From positions 197,400,796 to 197,464,795 of the forward strand of contig CM053142.1 of the NCBI GenBank assembly GCA_028571685.1: a stretch of DNA of 64,000 nucleotides. The letters run 5' to 3'. Below the pieces are notes generated by a model that saw nothing but the letters and a program-made list of their open reading frames with translations, was not told the DNA's origin and ran no database searches. Every line of letters begins with the position of its first letter. The first letter of the stretch is position 1. This DNA comes from Heterohyrax brucei (taxonomy: Eukaryota; Chordata; Mammalia; Hyracoidea; Procaviidae). A program made the position numbers and the translations under genes. Positions 33,602 through 43,631 of the stretch are shown here, in pieces.

Positions 33602-33741
33602 GAGACGTGGAACCAGAAGTTATCAACCCAGGCTCTTATCCAGACAGTGTCCATCTGAGACATGGAGCCAGGGCTCATCAAGCCAGGCTCCTGTCTACAG
33701 AGCTTCCACTGGAGATACAGAACTAGGGTTCATCACATCAA
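33602..33741. repeat. Minisatellite with 55-base unit
   Basis: Units at 33602-33656 and 33657-33711 are both exactly 55 bases and start gagacgtggaaccag and gagacatggagccag. A third partial unit, 33712-33741, starts gagatacagaactag. Units are diverged, so this is not a recent expansion. Confidence 0.8.
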
Positions 33742-33774
33742 AGAGCACAGTTATAATGCTCTGATGCTGAGCAA

Positions 33775-33892
33775 AGGGCTAGTGATCTGCAGCTAGCCAG
33801 AGGCGACTCGTAAGAAAGGCCTGGTGACCTACTGCTGAAGAATCAACCACTGAAGAGCCTGTGGAGCACAGTTCTACTCTGATACACGTGGA
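33775..33892 (+). mobile_element. AfroSINE 3' part, long variant
   Basis: aagaaaggcctggtgaccta, then gagcctgtggagcacagttc and tactctgatacacgtgg, as in the long AfroSINE variant. The tRNA head is absent. Confidence 0.7.
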
Positions 33893-34292
33893 ACAAAGGT
33901 AGCACAAAGTTGGCAACTTAAAGCAACAGAATTTTTTGTCACATAGTTCTGGAGGCTAGAAGCACACCACCAAGGTGTGAGCAGAACTGTGCTTCCTCTC
34001 GAGCTTCTAGGGGAGGGTACTTTCCAGTTTCTTCTAGCTTTGGTAGTCCAGCTGTTTCTTGGCATTCTTTGGCTTGTAAAGAGTCCTGTGGGACTCTCTT
34101 CTGTGTCTGTTCTTCCCTTTCACAAGGCACCATTCAGATGGAATCAGGACCTAACCTACCGCGGTATGACATCCTTAACTTAATTGAGCGTATCTCCAAG
34201 GAAAAACCCTGTTTTCTCACAAGGTCGTGGTCACAGGTATAGGAGTTAGATCTTCAATGTCTCTTTTGAGGAGACATAATTCAGTCCCTAAT
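33893..34292 (-). mobile_element. MLT1-like LTR
   Basis: Minus strand: cacatagttctggaggctag, gagcttctaggggagggtac, cattctttggcttgtaaaga, ttaacttaattgagc, and ataattcagtccctaatatg at the right end. Typical MLT1 order. Confidence 0.8.
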
Positions 34293-34315
34293 ATGTTTGC
34301 ACATGTGCGCATGCA

Positions 34316-34348
34316 AGCACACGCGTGCACACACACACACACACACAC
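34316..34348. repeat. (CA)n microsatellite
   Basis: Cacgcgtg followed by about ten CA units. Confidence 0.9.
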
Positions 34349-34379
34349 TTACCATAGTTTTACCCCTACCTTGTAGAAC

Positions 34380-36150
34380 AGTCTATGGTTAAATCACATC
34401 CAAAGACTTCACCAAAAGAGTAAAACAGCAACTTACAGACAGGGGGGAAAAAATGGATATGACAAATTTGATCAGTGCCTGCTCTCTAACATCTTCAAGA
34501 TACTGCAATACCTCAACAACAAAAAGATAAATTATCTAGTTAAAAAGTAGACAAAAGATATGAACAGGTGCTTCACCAAAGAAGACATTCAGGTGGCTGA
34601 CAGATACATGAGGAAGTGTTTAGGGTCATTAGCCATTAGAGAAATGTGAACCAAAACTACAATGAGACACCATGGCGCCTCAATGAGGCTTACATTAATC
34701 TGAGAAAACACAAGATAATAAATGTTGGAGAGGCTGGGGAGAGACTGGAACACTTATATACTGCTGGTGAAAATGTAAAACGGTACAACCAGTTTGGAAA
34801 TAGATTTGGTGCTGCCTTAAAAAACTAGAAATAAAAATAACATACAATCCATCAATCCTATTCTTTGGAATACATCCTAGAGAAATAAGAACCATCACAC
34901 AAGTACATATTTGCAAAACCAGGTCATTGCAGCACTGTTCACAATAGTAAAAAGATGGACACAACATAGATGCCCACCAGTGAATAAATGCATAAACAAA
35001 TTACAGTATATTCACACAATGGAACACTATACAGCAATAAAGAACAAGAATGAATCTGTGAAATGCTTTGTAACATGGAGGAATCAGGAAGGTGTTGCAC
35101 TGAGTGAAATTAGTGGCAAAATAACAAATACTATATTAACCACTACTACGAGGACTTAAGAAAAGGATTGAACCCAGAAGAAAACATTCGTTGAGAATTA
35201 TGAGGGTGGAGACGGAGACAGAGGCGGTCGCTAAATAGACAGTAGCAAGAACTGTTTGGGATGACGGGAAGGACAACACACAATATAGAAGTCAGTACAG
35301 CTAGAGTAAATCAAAAGCTAAGTTTCCTGAAAGCAACCAGAAACTTTGAGGCACAGAGTAGCAAGGGCAGGGGCCTGAAGACCATGGTTTCAGGGGACGT
35401 GGGGACGTGACATTAGGTCAGTTGGCATAATAATGTTTAAGAAAGTGTTCAGCATCCACTTGATGAGTGGCATGTAGGGTCTTAAAAGCTAGCAAGCAAG
35501 CAGGAGCGTCAGTTGCTCCCAAACCACCTGGAGCAAAGGAAACTGAAAAGCACTGAAGGAAAATATGAATCCAAGAAACTGAAGGGGCCACATGAACCAG
35601 AAACTACCTGAGCACGAAACCGACAGAACTAGATGGTGCCCAGCGATGACCAGTGACTACCCTGACAGGGGACACACAGAGTCTCTGACGGAGTGAGAGA
35701 AACGTGAAGTGCAGACCTTGAACTCCGGTAAAAAGACAGCCCTGATGGTCTGAAAGACTGGGAAGTGCCCAGAAGACATGGTCCCAGGCTCTCCATTAGC
35801 CCAGAACTAAAGCTATTCCTGAAGGCAACTCTTTAAACAAAGATTAGACTGGGCCATACAGGGTTGCTGTAAGTCATGACTGACTTGGTGGCGGTGGATT
35901 TGGTTTGGGGCTTGTAAGAAATACAATGATATTGGTGAAGAGTATGCTTCTAGGCTCAAGTAGATATGTGAGACAAGATGAGCAGCTCCCGCCCAGAGGC
36001 AAGATGAGAGGACAGAAGGACATGGGAGCTGGTTGAATGGACGTGGGAAATACAAGAAATAGAGAGAAGGAATGCATTGTCACCCTGTAGGGAAAGCAGC
36101 TAGGGTCACATAATGATGTGACTTGAATTGCAAACTTTCACTGAAACCAC
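34380..36150 (+). mobile_element. L1 3' end with long afrotherian 3' UTR
   Basis: 34380-35165 is the end of ORF2 (gctcttcaccaaagaagac-like text near 34570, caatgagacaccatggcgcc, gttcacaatagtaaaaagat, gcactgagtgaaattag). 35180-36150 is the long 3' UTR (accatggtttcaggggacgt, gttggcataataatgtttaa, aaagctagcaagcaagcagg, ggagctggttgaatggacg), ending cactgaaaccacagtaaac. A SINE fragment sits in the UTR at 35850. Confidence 0.85.
35850..35912 (+). mobile_element. AfroSINE 3' fragment in L1 UTR
   Basis: About 60 bases: ccatacagggttgctgtaag, actgacttggtggcggtgga, tttggtttgggg. This is only the AfroSINE 3' end. L1 UTR text continues on both sides. A TSD is not clear (actggg or gggc at the edges). Confidence 0.7.
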
Positions 36151-36179
36151 AGTAAACAAAAATGAGGAAGAAGTAGGCT

Positions 36180-36323
36180 GTTGAGACTATGTGTCACCCA
36201 CTGAGGACATGTTGTCAGGAGGCATCAGTCTCTGGAGAAGGGCATCGTGCCTGGTAAAGCAGAGGGTCACGGAAAAAGAGGAAGACCTTCACGAAAATAA
36301 AACAACACAATGGCTGCAACAGG
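36180..36323 (+). mobile_element. RTE 3' region fragment
   Basis: gaggacatgttgtcaggagg, gagaagggcatcgtgcctgg and acacaatggctgcaaca follow the RTE 3' end, but the terminal tail is missing. It abuts an opposite-strand RTE piece within about seven bases. Confidence 0.8.
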
Positions 36324-36330
36324 AGGCCAA

Positions 36331-36868
36331 GATCTCTTCCTGTCCATTGGCCAGGTAGCCACCCTCCAAATTTTCTGAAATAGACAAGCGAGCACATCCC
36401 ACCTGTTTCCGAAACACCTCAGGTGAGGGTCTACCCTTTCCTGGGGCCGTGTTTCTCACCTGAGCCTTCAGTGCAGCTCGGACTTCTTCCTTCGGTACCA
36501 TCAGTTTCTGATCGTATGCAACCTCCTGCAGTGGCTGACTGTCGGCCGGTTCCTTTTTGATACAGTATTTCTGTATATTTCTTCATCTTCTTTGGATGCT
36601 TCCTGTGTTGTTCAATATTTTATCTACAGGCTCCTCAAGACTTAAATTTTTTCTTCAATTCCTGTAGGTTAAGAAATGCCATGTCTATTCTTCCCTTTGG
36701 TTTCTATCTCCAGCTTTTTGAATATGTCATTATAATACTTTACTTTGTCTCCTTGACCTGCCTTTTGAAACCTTCTGTTCGTTTCTTTTATTTTTTTCGA
36801 CTCTTCCTTTTGCTTTAGCAGCTTAGTGTTCAAGGGCGAGTCTCAGAGTCTCTCTGGCATTCATTCTG
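36331..36868 (-). mobile_element. RTE internal fragment, opposite orientation
   Basis: Minus-strand RTE linker and RT-proximal text: gatctcttcctgtccattgg, ttcttccttcggtaccatca, tcattataatactttacttt and tgctttagcagcttagtgtt. Same segment as 60430-60940, but shorter and broken. Confidence 0.85.
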
Positions 36869-36875
36869 GTGTTTT

Positions 36876-36945
36876 CTTTTTCTTTCTTTGTTTTTTGTTT
36901 TTTTTGGTTTTTTTGGTTTTTTGTTTGTTTGTTTTGTCTTTTTAA
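36876..36945. repeat. T-rich/(TTTG)n tract
   Basis: Runs of T broken by G and C, including ttggtttttttggttttttg. It resembles a mutated SINE tail or a simple repeat. Confidence 0.75.
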
Positions 36946-36950
36946 CGATC

Positions 36951-37112
36951 TCTGAAAGTTCCACCGAAACTTGTTTGGCATCACAGCTACCTCCAAGCAA
37001 ATCACTGCTGACAGGCTGTGAAAGCTCTTGAGATTCATTGGCTAGAAATTGGACCTGGGTCTCCTGCTCACATAGCAGATGAGAATTCTGCTACTGAGCC
37101 AACACTGCCTTG
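36951..37112 (-). mobile_element. tRNA-Gly-headed RTE chimeric SINE
   Basis: On the minus strand it starts with a tRNA-Gly-like head: A-box region ttggctcagtagcagaattc and B-box region caggtccaatttctagccaa. RTE 5' UTR text follows (cctgtcagcagtgatttgct, gctgtgatgccaaacaag, tttcggtggaactttcag). The RTE 3' tail is missing. Not a functional tRNA: the acceptor stem and CCA context are lost. Confidence 0.75.
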
Positions 37113-37317
37113 ACACGGAGCAGACTCACTGTGTCTGTGAAGTCTACTCAGAAAGATGAGGAAGAGCTGGTTAAGTGTTTGTGGCAAGAGAGCAGACGAC
37201 CAAAGATGATGTCCAGGGCTCTGTCCACCCTTGGGTGGTTGGGACCAGCCCTGGAGCCACGGAGCCCAGAAAAGCCTCCCAGGGAGAGAAGCAGATGGAC
37301 AGTTAAGCCTCTGATGC

Positions 37318-38105
37318 AAGTAGCAGGGACAGGGGTTTGGGGACCATGGTTTCAGGGGACATCAAAATCCATTTCCCTATCCAACCTTCTTCTAAGAGAT
37401 TGTTCTGCATCCTAAATTGGAGAGTGGTGCCTAGGGTCTTAAAACTAACAAGCTGCTATCTAAAGAATGTCAGCTGGTCTGAACCCACCTGGAGCACATG
37501 AAAACCAAGACGTGAGGCAAACGTGAGCCCATGAGATGGAAGGGTCCACATGACTGTGAGACTACATCAGCATGAGACCGGAAGAACTAGACGGTGCCTG
37601 GCTACCATCAAAGACAGTCCTGTGAGGGTCTCTGCATTGTGATGTAGTCACTGATAGAGCACAAGAAAAGGGATGTGCAGACCGAGAACTCTACTGAAAG
37701 ACCAGACTTGATGGTCCGACAACCTGGAGGATCCCCTGAGAACATGGACTCTGGACTTGCTGCTAGCCCAGAGCTGAAACCAGTACTGAAGCCAACACTT
37801 CAGACAAACATTGAGCTGGACCAAGAGACACAGAGTGATGCAGGGCGTGTGTGTTCTTTATGCTTTTGTATATACATGTATATGAGACAGTCCAACTCAT
37901 CTCTTTGTAGAGGGGAAAAGGGAGAGTGGAGAGGAAGGGACAAGTGTCAGCTGAGTGAACATTGGAAGTAAAGAGTACAAAGGAAGACTGTGCTGCCACA
38001 GGGTGAGGAGAGCAGACAGCGCTGCGCAGAGGTGGCTACTTAGAGCTTCCTAAGGAAAGCTGACTTGGATTGTAAACTTTGACTTAATTACCATAATTTT
38101 TTTTT
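37318..38105 (+). mobile_element. L1 3' UTR, afrotherian type, 5'-truncated
   Basis: accatggtttcaggggacat, gagattgttctgcatcctaa, aaaactaacaagctgctatc, tggacttgctgctagcccag and the end gattgtaaactttgactta align with the UTRs at 17360-18268 and 35180-36150. No ORF2 sequence is attached. It ends in a T-run (38098-38107), presumably a mutated tail. Confidence 0.8.
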
Positions 38106-38854
38106 TTAAAGATTCTGATGACACAGAGTGTCCTTGGGGACACTGTCAGATACCATTTGGTCTTCCAGCTCTGGGGAGCAGAGAGGAACCTGGCCCAGGG
38201 ATGGGGACAGGAGACTTGCTGGTGCTTAGAGGGTAACTGAAGACAGCAAAGAGGAAATAGCTGCAGCAAGGGGGGATGAGGGGCAAGAGAAGGCAGGGGC
38301 GTACCGGGAGGGCCAGTGAGGACCGACGGAGGTGGAGGGGTCCCGGAGGAGACCCGGCCTCGTCTCAGGAACAGCTGACACTCGGCACTGGCAATCCCTC
38401 TAGGTGGAAATTTGAGTAGCATGTTTAATGCCAAATCTTTCCACGTGTTCACGAGGAGCCAGAAATCTAGAATTTACTATAAAATTTTTCAACTTGGCAA
38501 ACAAAATGTTAACCATCCAGAACACTTTTGAGGACCACTTTTATCTTGTGTTTGTCTTCTAATTGGAGTGAAAAAAGAAGGGGACTTTTTATAACTTCTT
38601 CCACAGTAATTATAAAACAAAAGGTTGGACCCAGAAAGGGAACACGGAGGCCACTGAGGGAAGGCACCTGGCGGAGAAGGAACAAGTTCAAGAGGCATCA
38701 AAACCCTCACATCCAAGCGCAGTGGCAGGAGGGAGCCTCCAGGATCTGGAGCAGAAGGGCTGACAGCGCCTTCTCCTGCGGACTGCCAGGAGTTCGTCAG
38801 TGGGCTTGAGGGCAACTGCTCTGGTACCGTGAGTTAGAATCTAGACGGAAAACG
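38106..38854. other. Unassigned sequence
   Basis: No transposon recognised. Overlapping frames at 38489-38815 on both strands lack domains. Confidence 0.4.
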
Positions 38855-39560
38855 TGAGTTACCTATGGTGTCATAACGTAGTACCCAAAACTGGGTAGGG
38901 ATGGTTAACAGGTTCAGCTGCTAATCTAACAGCCAGAAGTTTGAATCTCCCTGGGAGGCTCCTTAGAAGAAAGGTCTGCTTCCAAAGAATTAGCCACTGA
39001 AAATGTGGTTCTGTGCTGACACAGGTGAGGTCTCCATGGTTCCACGCTGACACACATGAGATCACCGTGGTTCCGCTCTGACACACATGAGGTCGCTGTG
39101 GTTCCACGCTGACACATGTGAGATTGCCACTAGTTGGCATCAACTTGACAGCAAGTGGCTTACTGGGATGACTGAAAGCAACCAGAAGGGCGTTCTACCA
39201 CAGTTCTAGAGGCTGGTAGTCTGGACTTAGAGCGTCAGCAGGGCCTTGCTTTCTGTGAGTCTAGAAGAAGGCCCTTCCTGACCTCTTCCAGCTCCTGGTG
39301 GCTGCAGACTTGCCTTGGCTCGTAGCTGCATCTCTCCAGCCTCTGCGTCTGTCTGCACGTGGGGTCTTCCACCTGTGTCTCTGTGCCTTTTCTCTTTTTC
39401 CAGTTACTCGAGTCATAAAGAAATGTGTGGTCACCCTAGTGATCTCGTCTTGGCTGACAGCATCTTCAAAGACCCTGTTTCCAGACAGGGTCACATTCTG
39501 ATGTTCTGAGGGTTACGGATTCAATGTATATTTGGGGAGAGATGCAATCTAGCCCATGAA
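38855..39560 (-). mobile_element. MLT1-like LTR split by a SINE
   Basis: The left piece, 38855-38895 (ttacctatggtgtcataacg, acccaaaactggg), and the right piece, 39162-39560 (tagaggctggtagtctgg, cagcagggccttgctttctg, agctcctggtggctgcagac, agaccctgtttccagacagg, gagatgcaatctagcccatg), form one minus-strand MLT1. Confidence 0.8.
38896..39161 (+). mobile_element. AfroSINE with four tandem 31-base internal units
   Basis: Long-variant AfroSINE between actggg at 38890-38895 and 39162-39167 (6-base TSD). After the ctccttagaagaaaggtctg block, the usual single cagttctactctgacaca segment is present four times in tandem (39007-39130). Then it ends normally with gccactagttggcatcaac. Confidence 0.85.
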
Positions 39561-39854
39561 AAAGGAGAAGCAGAATCTCATATGTGAGAAAGGAACAAGA
39601 GCCGTGAAGATGGGAATCCCAAACTCTCGTCCTCTGACTTCACCCATGGAAACAAAATGAGAGAGGTAACTAGTAGGAAGACTGAAGGGAAGGTGAAAGG
39701 GTCTCTGTGGGTTCTCAGCGGTCCCCATGACATGGCATGGCCACAGCGTAGCCCCCGTGAACCACTCGGCTGCTTTGTCCACCTCCTTTCCCCGGTTGTT
39801 TCTGTCGGGGGTAGTTGTTCTCGGTTTTGCCCCCACAGACACACACACAAAAAA

Positions 39855-41760
39855 AATTGCTTTCAGAAACATCCCTGTACAACCTACTGGCACTTTCTAT
39901 CTATGTGATGAATTCCCAAGAAATTGCTGCCTCAAAGAGGACACACACACACAGGCACACGCACGTGCACACACACACATTTCACACTGGAGCATCAAAG
40001 AGTATCAAAGGGTGTGTGTAGAATTTTTCCGACTGCCTTCCGTAAACACTGCAATAATTCAAATTCTCATGAATACTATAAAAGGGTAGCATTTCCCCCG
40101 ACAATCAAAGATACTGTTTTTTCTTTTATCTTCTTTAGCTTGAGGGTTAGAAAACATAGTTGTTTGTTTGTGTGTGTGTTTGTTTGTATTTGCAACTCTC
40201 TAAGCAATTGTATATTTGGGAGTCTTTTCAGACATTTCTTAGTCATTGGTTTTGTCCTTGACCACTTTTCTAAGACTCTTACGTGCTTCTTGGATATTAC
40301 AGACAATAACCTTATCGTGTCGTCTGCACTAAAATAGTTTACCTGTATGTCATTTTCCTATTGACTTTGTACGTAATACAGTGATGCCTGTGACAGTCAG
40401 AACTCAATGCCACGCCTTGTTTTTCCAGATCTCAAAAGCTTTCCACCTTTGACAGGGTGCAGTCTATCACTCCTCTTAGAGGAAAACATTTCCGTTTTCC
40501 TGCTCTGACAGGTTTCAGCCTTATACAGTTTCTGGCGTTTGTAGGCTTTATCATATCTTCTGCTATCAAAAGATTTTAATTGCTGTTGGGGTAATAGTGT
40601 CTTTTTTTTATACTAGAACCACTCCCTGACTCATAAAGTATACGTGCAATTTCCAAGATTTGTTTGCGGACATTATTTTTATTATAACTGCTACTATGAT
40701 TGACATGCCTTTCATCTTTCTGAGATTTATGCCTGTGTCTGGTGCAACAGAGATGGCCAACTTCATTTTTTCCCAGACAAGTCTCCTCTGTAGTAGCAGC
40801 ATTTCTTAGATAAGCTTTCCTTTCCCCTAAACTGGCACACCACTCCTATCGCAAACCAAATCCTGTAGATTAGGATCTGTTCCTGAAGTCCCTATTTCTC
40901 TCTGATGTGTTTTCTCATCCTGTGTCAGTACTATATTGATTTCATTAAAGAAGCTTGAAAATAACTTATCATTTTGCACCAAGCAATATCACAATGATTA
41001 TTCTTTTCCAGAGTTCTCTTGGCTATTCTGGGGAATTTATTCTTTCATGTGAACTTTAAGATCATTAAATAAGATGGCTGGTGATCTAACTGGCAATATA
41101 TTATACATTTACATTAAGATGGCAGAAGCGATGTCTTTGGGTATTAAGATTTCCTTACAAGGACGCACTGTCTCGTCCTTACTCCAAATCTTGTTTTATG
41201 TCCTATAATAAGATGTTCTTTCCATGTAAGCATTGTACCTTTTTCTTCAAAATAATTCTCATGCATTTAATTTTTTATTTTTTTTAGTTTTTGCCAATGC
41301 TAGGGACAAATTGTTTTCCTTCATTTGCATCTCTAGGTATTTATTTCCTGTATAAGGGAAACTATTGATTTTGTGAGCTTATCTTCTGCCAAGCTATCTC
41401 ACCAAAGCAGTGTAAACATTTATTTTTAAGTCAATTATACAGGATTTGTGTTTTCTAGGACTATCAACCATTTTATCCAGATTTCAAAGTTGCTACTGTA
41501 CAGTTGTACAGAGAATTCTATGTTAAAATATCTTTTCATTAATCCCACAAACTTTTATCGATTACCTACTCTATGTGGTTATAGTCTTTTATAAAATCTC
41601 TAAGATGTATATTGCCTCACTCTTATTTTTTTCTTCATTAAAGTTACTAACCATTTGTCTATTTTATTAGTCTTTTAAGAGAAACAGTTATTTGATATAT
41701 TTATAAAACTTACTTTCAACTTTCCTTCTAACTGACTACTGACTGCTTTCACATTTAAGT
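39855..41760 (-). mobile_element. Old L1 (L1M-type), 3' UTR and ORF2 pieces
   Basis: Minus-strand L1. 39855-40330 holds 3' region text (gatgaattcccaagaaattg, ctgcctcaaagag), with a (CA) microsatellite at 39938-39980 inside. 40960-41750 holds ORF2 text (gccaatgctagggacaaatt, tctaggtatttatttcctgt, gccaagctatctcaccaaag). 40330-40960 is probably the same element. Edges are approximate. Confidence 0.65.
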
Positions 41761-42031
41761 ACACAGACGTCCTACCAGCATTAGTTTTCCTTTGTTACTT
41801 CACTTTGTTTCTTTGGACTGAATGCTGAGCCCACTGAATTTCACTTTTCCTCTTTGGATGCTGCAACAGCGAGAGCTCGGAGGGTTTCACCGAGCACAAG
41901 TCTGCCTGCAGTGAGCCGCAGCAGGTGGCTCATGTGTTTGTTGTCCTCCGATCACAGAAGATCTGTGAGGGGACCTGGCTTAGAGTGGGACTACCAATGG
42001 CATGTCCCCTCCTCCCCAGTAGGAGTCACAT

Positions 42032-42205
42032 GAGTGGTGGAAACAGTTAAGCACTTGACTACTAACCAAAAGGCAGATGGGTTGAGTGGACCAAGAGGAA
42101 CCTCCAGAGATGGAGCTGGTCACAGCCTTGAAAATCTTACGGTGCAGTTCTCTGTCCCATGGGGCTGCCGTCAGTCAGAGTCAGCTTGGCAACAACAAAC
42201 AACTC
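42032..42205 (+). mobile_element. AfroSINE
   Basis: ggtggaaacagttaagcact, actaaccaaaaggcagatgg, atggagctggtcacagcctt, gtgcagttctctgtcccatg and gtcagcttggcaacaacaa. Long variant; the end agrees with AfroSINE/RTE-like tails. Confidence 0.75.
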
Positions 42206-42579
42206 GTCCCAGCATGGAGAGGGCAACAGTTCAAGAGTGGCCAGAAGGAGGACCTCGTCTCTGCTGAAGTCACAAGAGGGCCATCGTAAGAACAGAGCTG
42301 GGACTTCCAGAGCTGCTTTGGGGACAAATAAAGATTCTGAGGAGAAGCTAAGGATTAGGTTGAAGCAGAGGAAGCTGAGCCAACAGGTTGCAGGGTCACA
42401 CGGCATGAGCTGTGGTGGAAGCCCCTCAGAGGCCCCTCAGGGACCATCACTGTGCCCTTCCTGTGCCAATGAGCATAAAGGCTCAGAGGTAGGTTGGGGC
42501 TATTTTTCTGTCCCCACCGAGCATTCAGTATAAACCAGAGAGAGCTATCCCTTAAAAGCAGCTGAAGCAACTGTATAGT
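42206..42579. other. Unassigned sequence
   Basis: No gene or repeat recognised. Confidence 0.4.
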
Positions 42580-42837
42580 AAAGGATACTCTAGACTCATA
42601 CTAATAAAGCTTATAATGAACCCTTAAAAAAAGACTGGTGTGGCCTGAAGGTAATATAAATACCACCAAAACAAAATCCAAAACTCTTTTGAGGCACACA
42701 ATAAACCAAAAACTCATAAACAAAACAATCACAGTGTCAAGCATCTAATCAGAAATTAATCAATGTGATAGTGGTAAGAAATGCCACCTCTAACTCCAAG
42801 AAAGATGAAGGAACAGAAAAATACCCAGAAATGACAG

Positions 42838-43525
42838 CAAACCTCTCACCGTCAAGTTAAGTCCAACTCATAGAGGCCTTGTAGGAAAGAGTAGAATTGC
42901 CCTCATAAAGTTTCCAAGGAGTACTTGGTGGGATTGAACAGCCAAGCCTTTGCTGAACAGCCATAGCAGTTACCCACTGTTGTGGATTGAATTCAGTCCC
43001 CCCAAAATAGGTGTAGCCATGTGGCTGGGCCATGATTCCCAGTGTCTTGTGACTGTCCTCCATTTTGTGGTTTTTTCCTATGCTGTGTGTTAAAGGGTTA
43101 GGGTGGGACTGTAAATCCCTTCATGGGATCACTTCCCTGCTCCACTGTAAAGGGAGTTTCCATGGAGTATGGCTTGCCTCACCCTTAATCCTTTCAGCCT
43201 GCAAGAGATAAAGGGAAAGGGAGACGGGCTCAGAATTGGGAACCTCGTACCATCAAGCAAGCAGCACCGGGAGAAGAGTGTGTCCTTCAGACCTGAGGTT
43301 CCTGCACCAAGACGCTCCCTGGACAAAGACTAACACAATACCGGACTTTCCTCCAGAGCCGACAAGGGGAAAGCCTTCCCCTGGACTGGACACCCTGAAT
43401 GTGGACTTGTAGCCCACCAGACTGTGTAAGAATAAACCTTCCTCTGTTAAAGCCATCCACTCTGTGGAACTTCTGTTACAGCAGCCCTAGCTGACTGAAA
43501 TACCCACTGTGCCACTAGGGTTTCT
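42838..43525 (-). mobile_element. AfroSINE (split by LTR) in L1
   Basis: SINE pieces 42838-42977 (gtcaagttaagtccaactca, gtttccaaggagtacttgg, gttacccac) and 43508-43525 (tgtgccactagggtttct). The outer flanks gaaatgacag (42828-42837) and gaaacgacag (43526-43535) are a 10-base TSD with one mismatch. Confidence 0.92.
42978..43502 (+). mobile_element. MaLR-like solo LTR with perfect 5-base TSD
   Basis: Begins tgttgtggattgaattcagt and ends cagccctagctgactgaaat plus a. cccac lies at 42973-42977 and 43503-43507, an exact 5-base duplication as usual for MaLR/ERVL integrations. It sits inside the AfroSINE head. About 525 bases. aataaacc near 43432 is the polyadenylation signal. No internal region. Confidence 0.93.
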
Positions 43526-43631
43526 GAAACGACAGAGATGCCGAAATTGGAAAGCTAATACTTTTTAAAAGGTATTAAAAATGTGTTTAAAGATTTAAAG
43601 GGATGTATGAACATAAGAAAGGTAAAGACAG

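Larger units (their letters stand above)
42580..43625 (+). mobile_element. Old L1 ORF1-region relic, split
   Basis: Left piece 42580-42837 (catctaatcagaaattaatc, tccaagaaagatgaagg) and right piece 43526-43625 (gacagagatgccgaaattgg, agatttaaagggatgtatga, acataag) are typical upstream/ORF1 L1 text in sense orientation. The gap holds an AfroSINE, which itself holds an LTR. Confidence 0.65.

Noticed and set aside
37050..37112. Functional tRNA-Gly gene
   Set aside because: A- and B-box-like text is present but the acceptor stem is lost and RTE 5' UTR follows directly, so it is a SINE head.
39007..39130. CRISPR-like array of regular 31-base units
   Set aside because: Units are contiguous without spacers and derive from the SINE itself. 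The host is a mammal.
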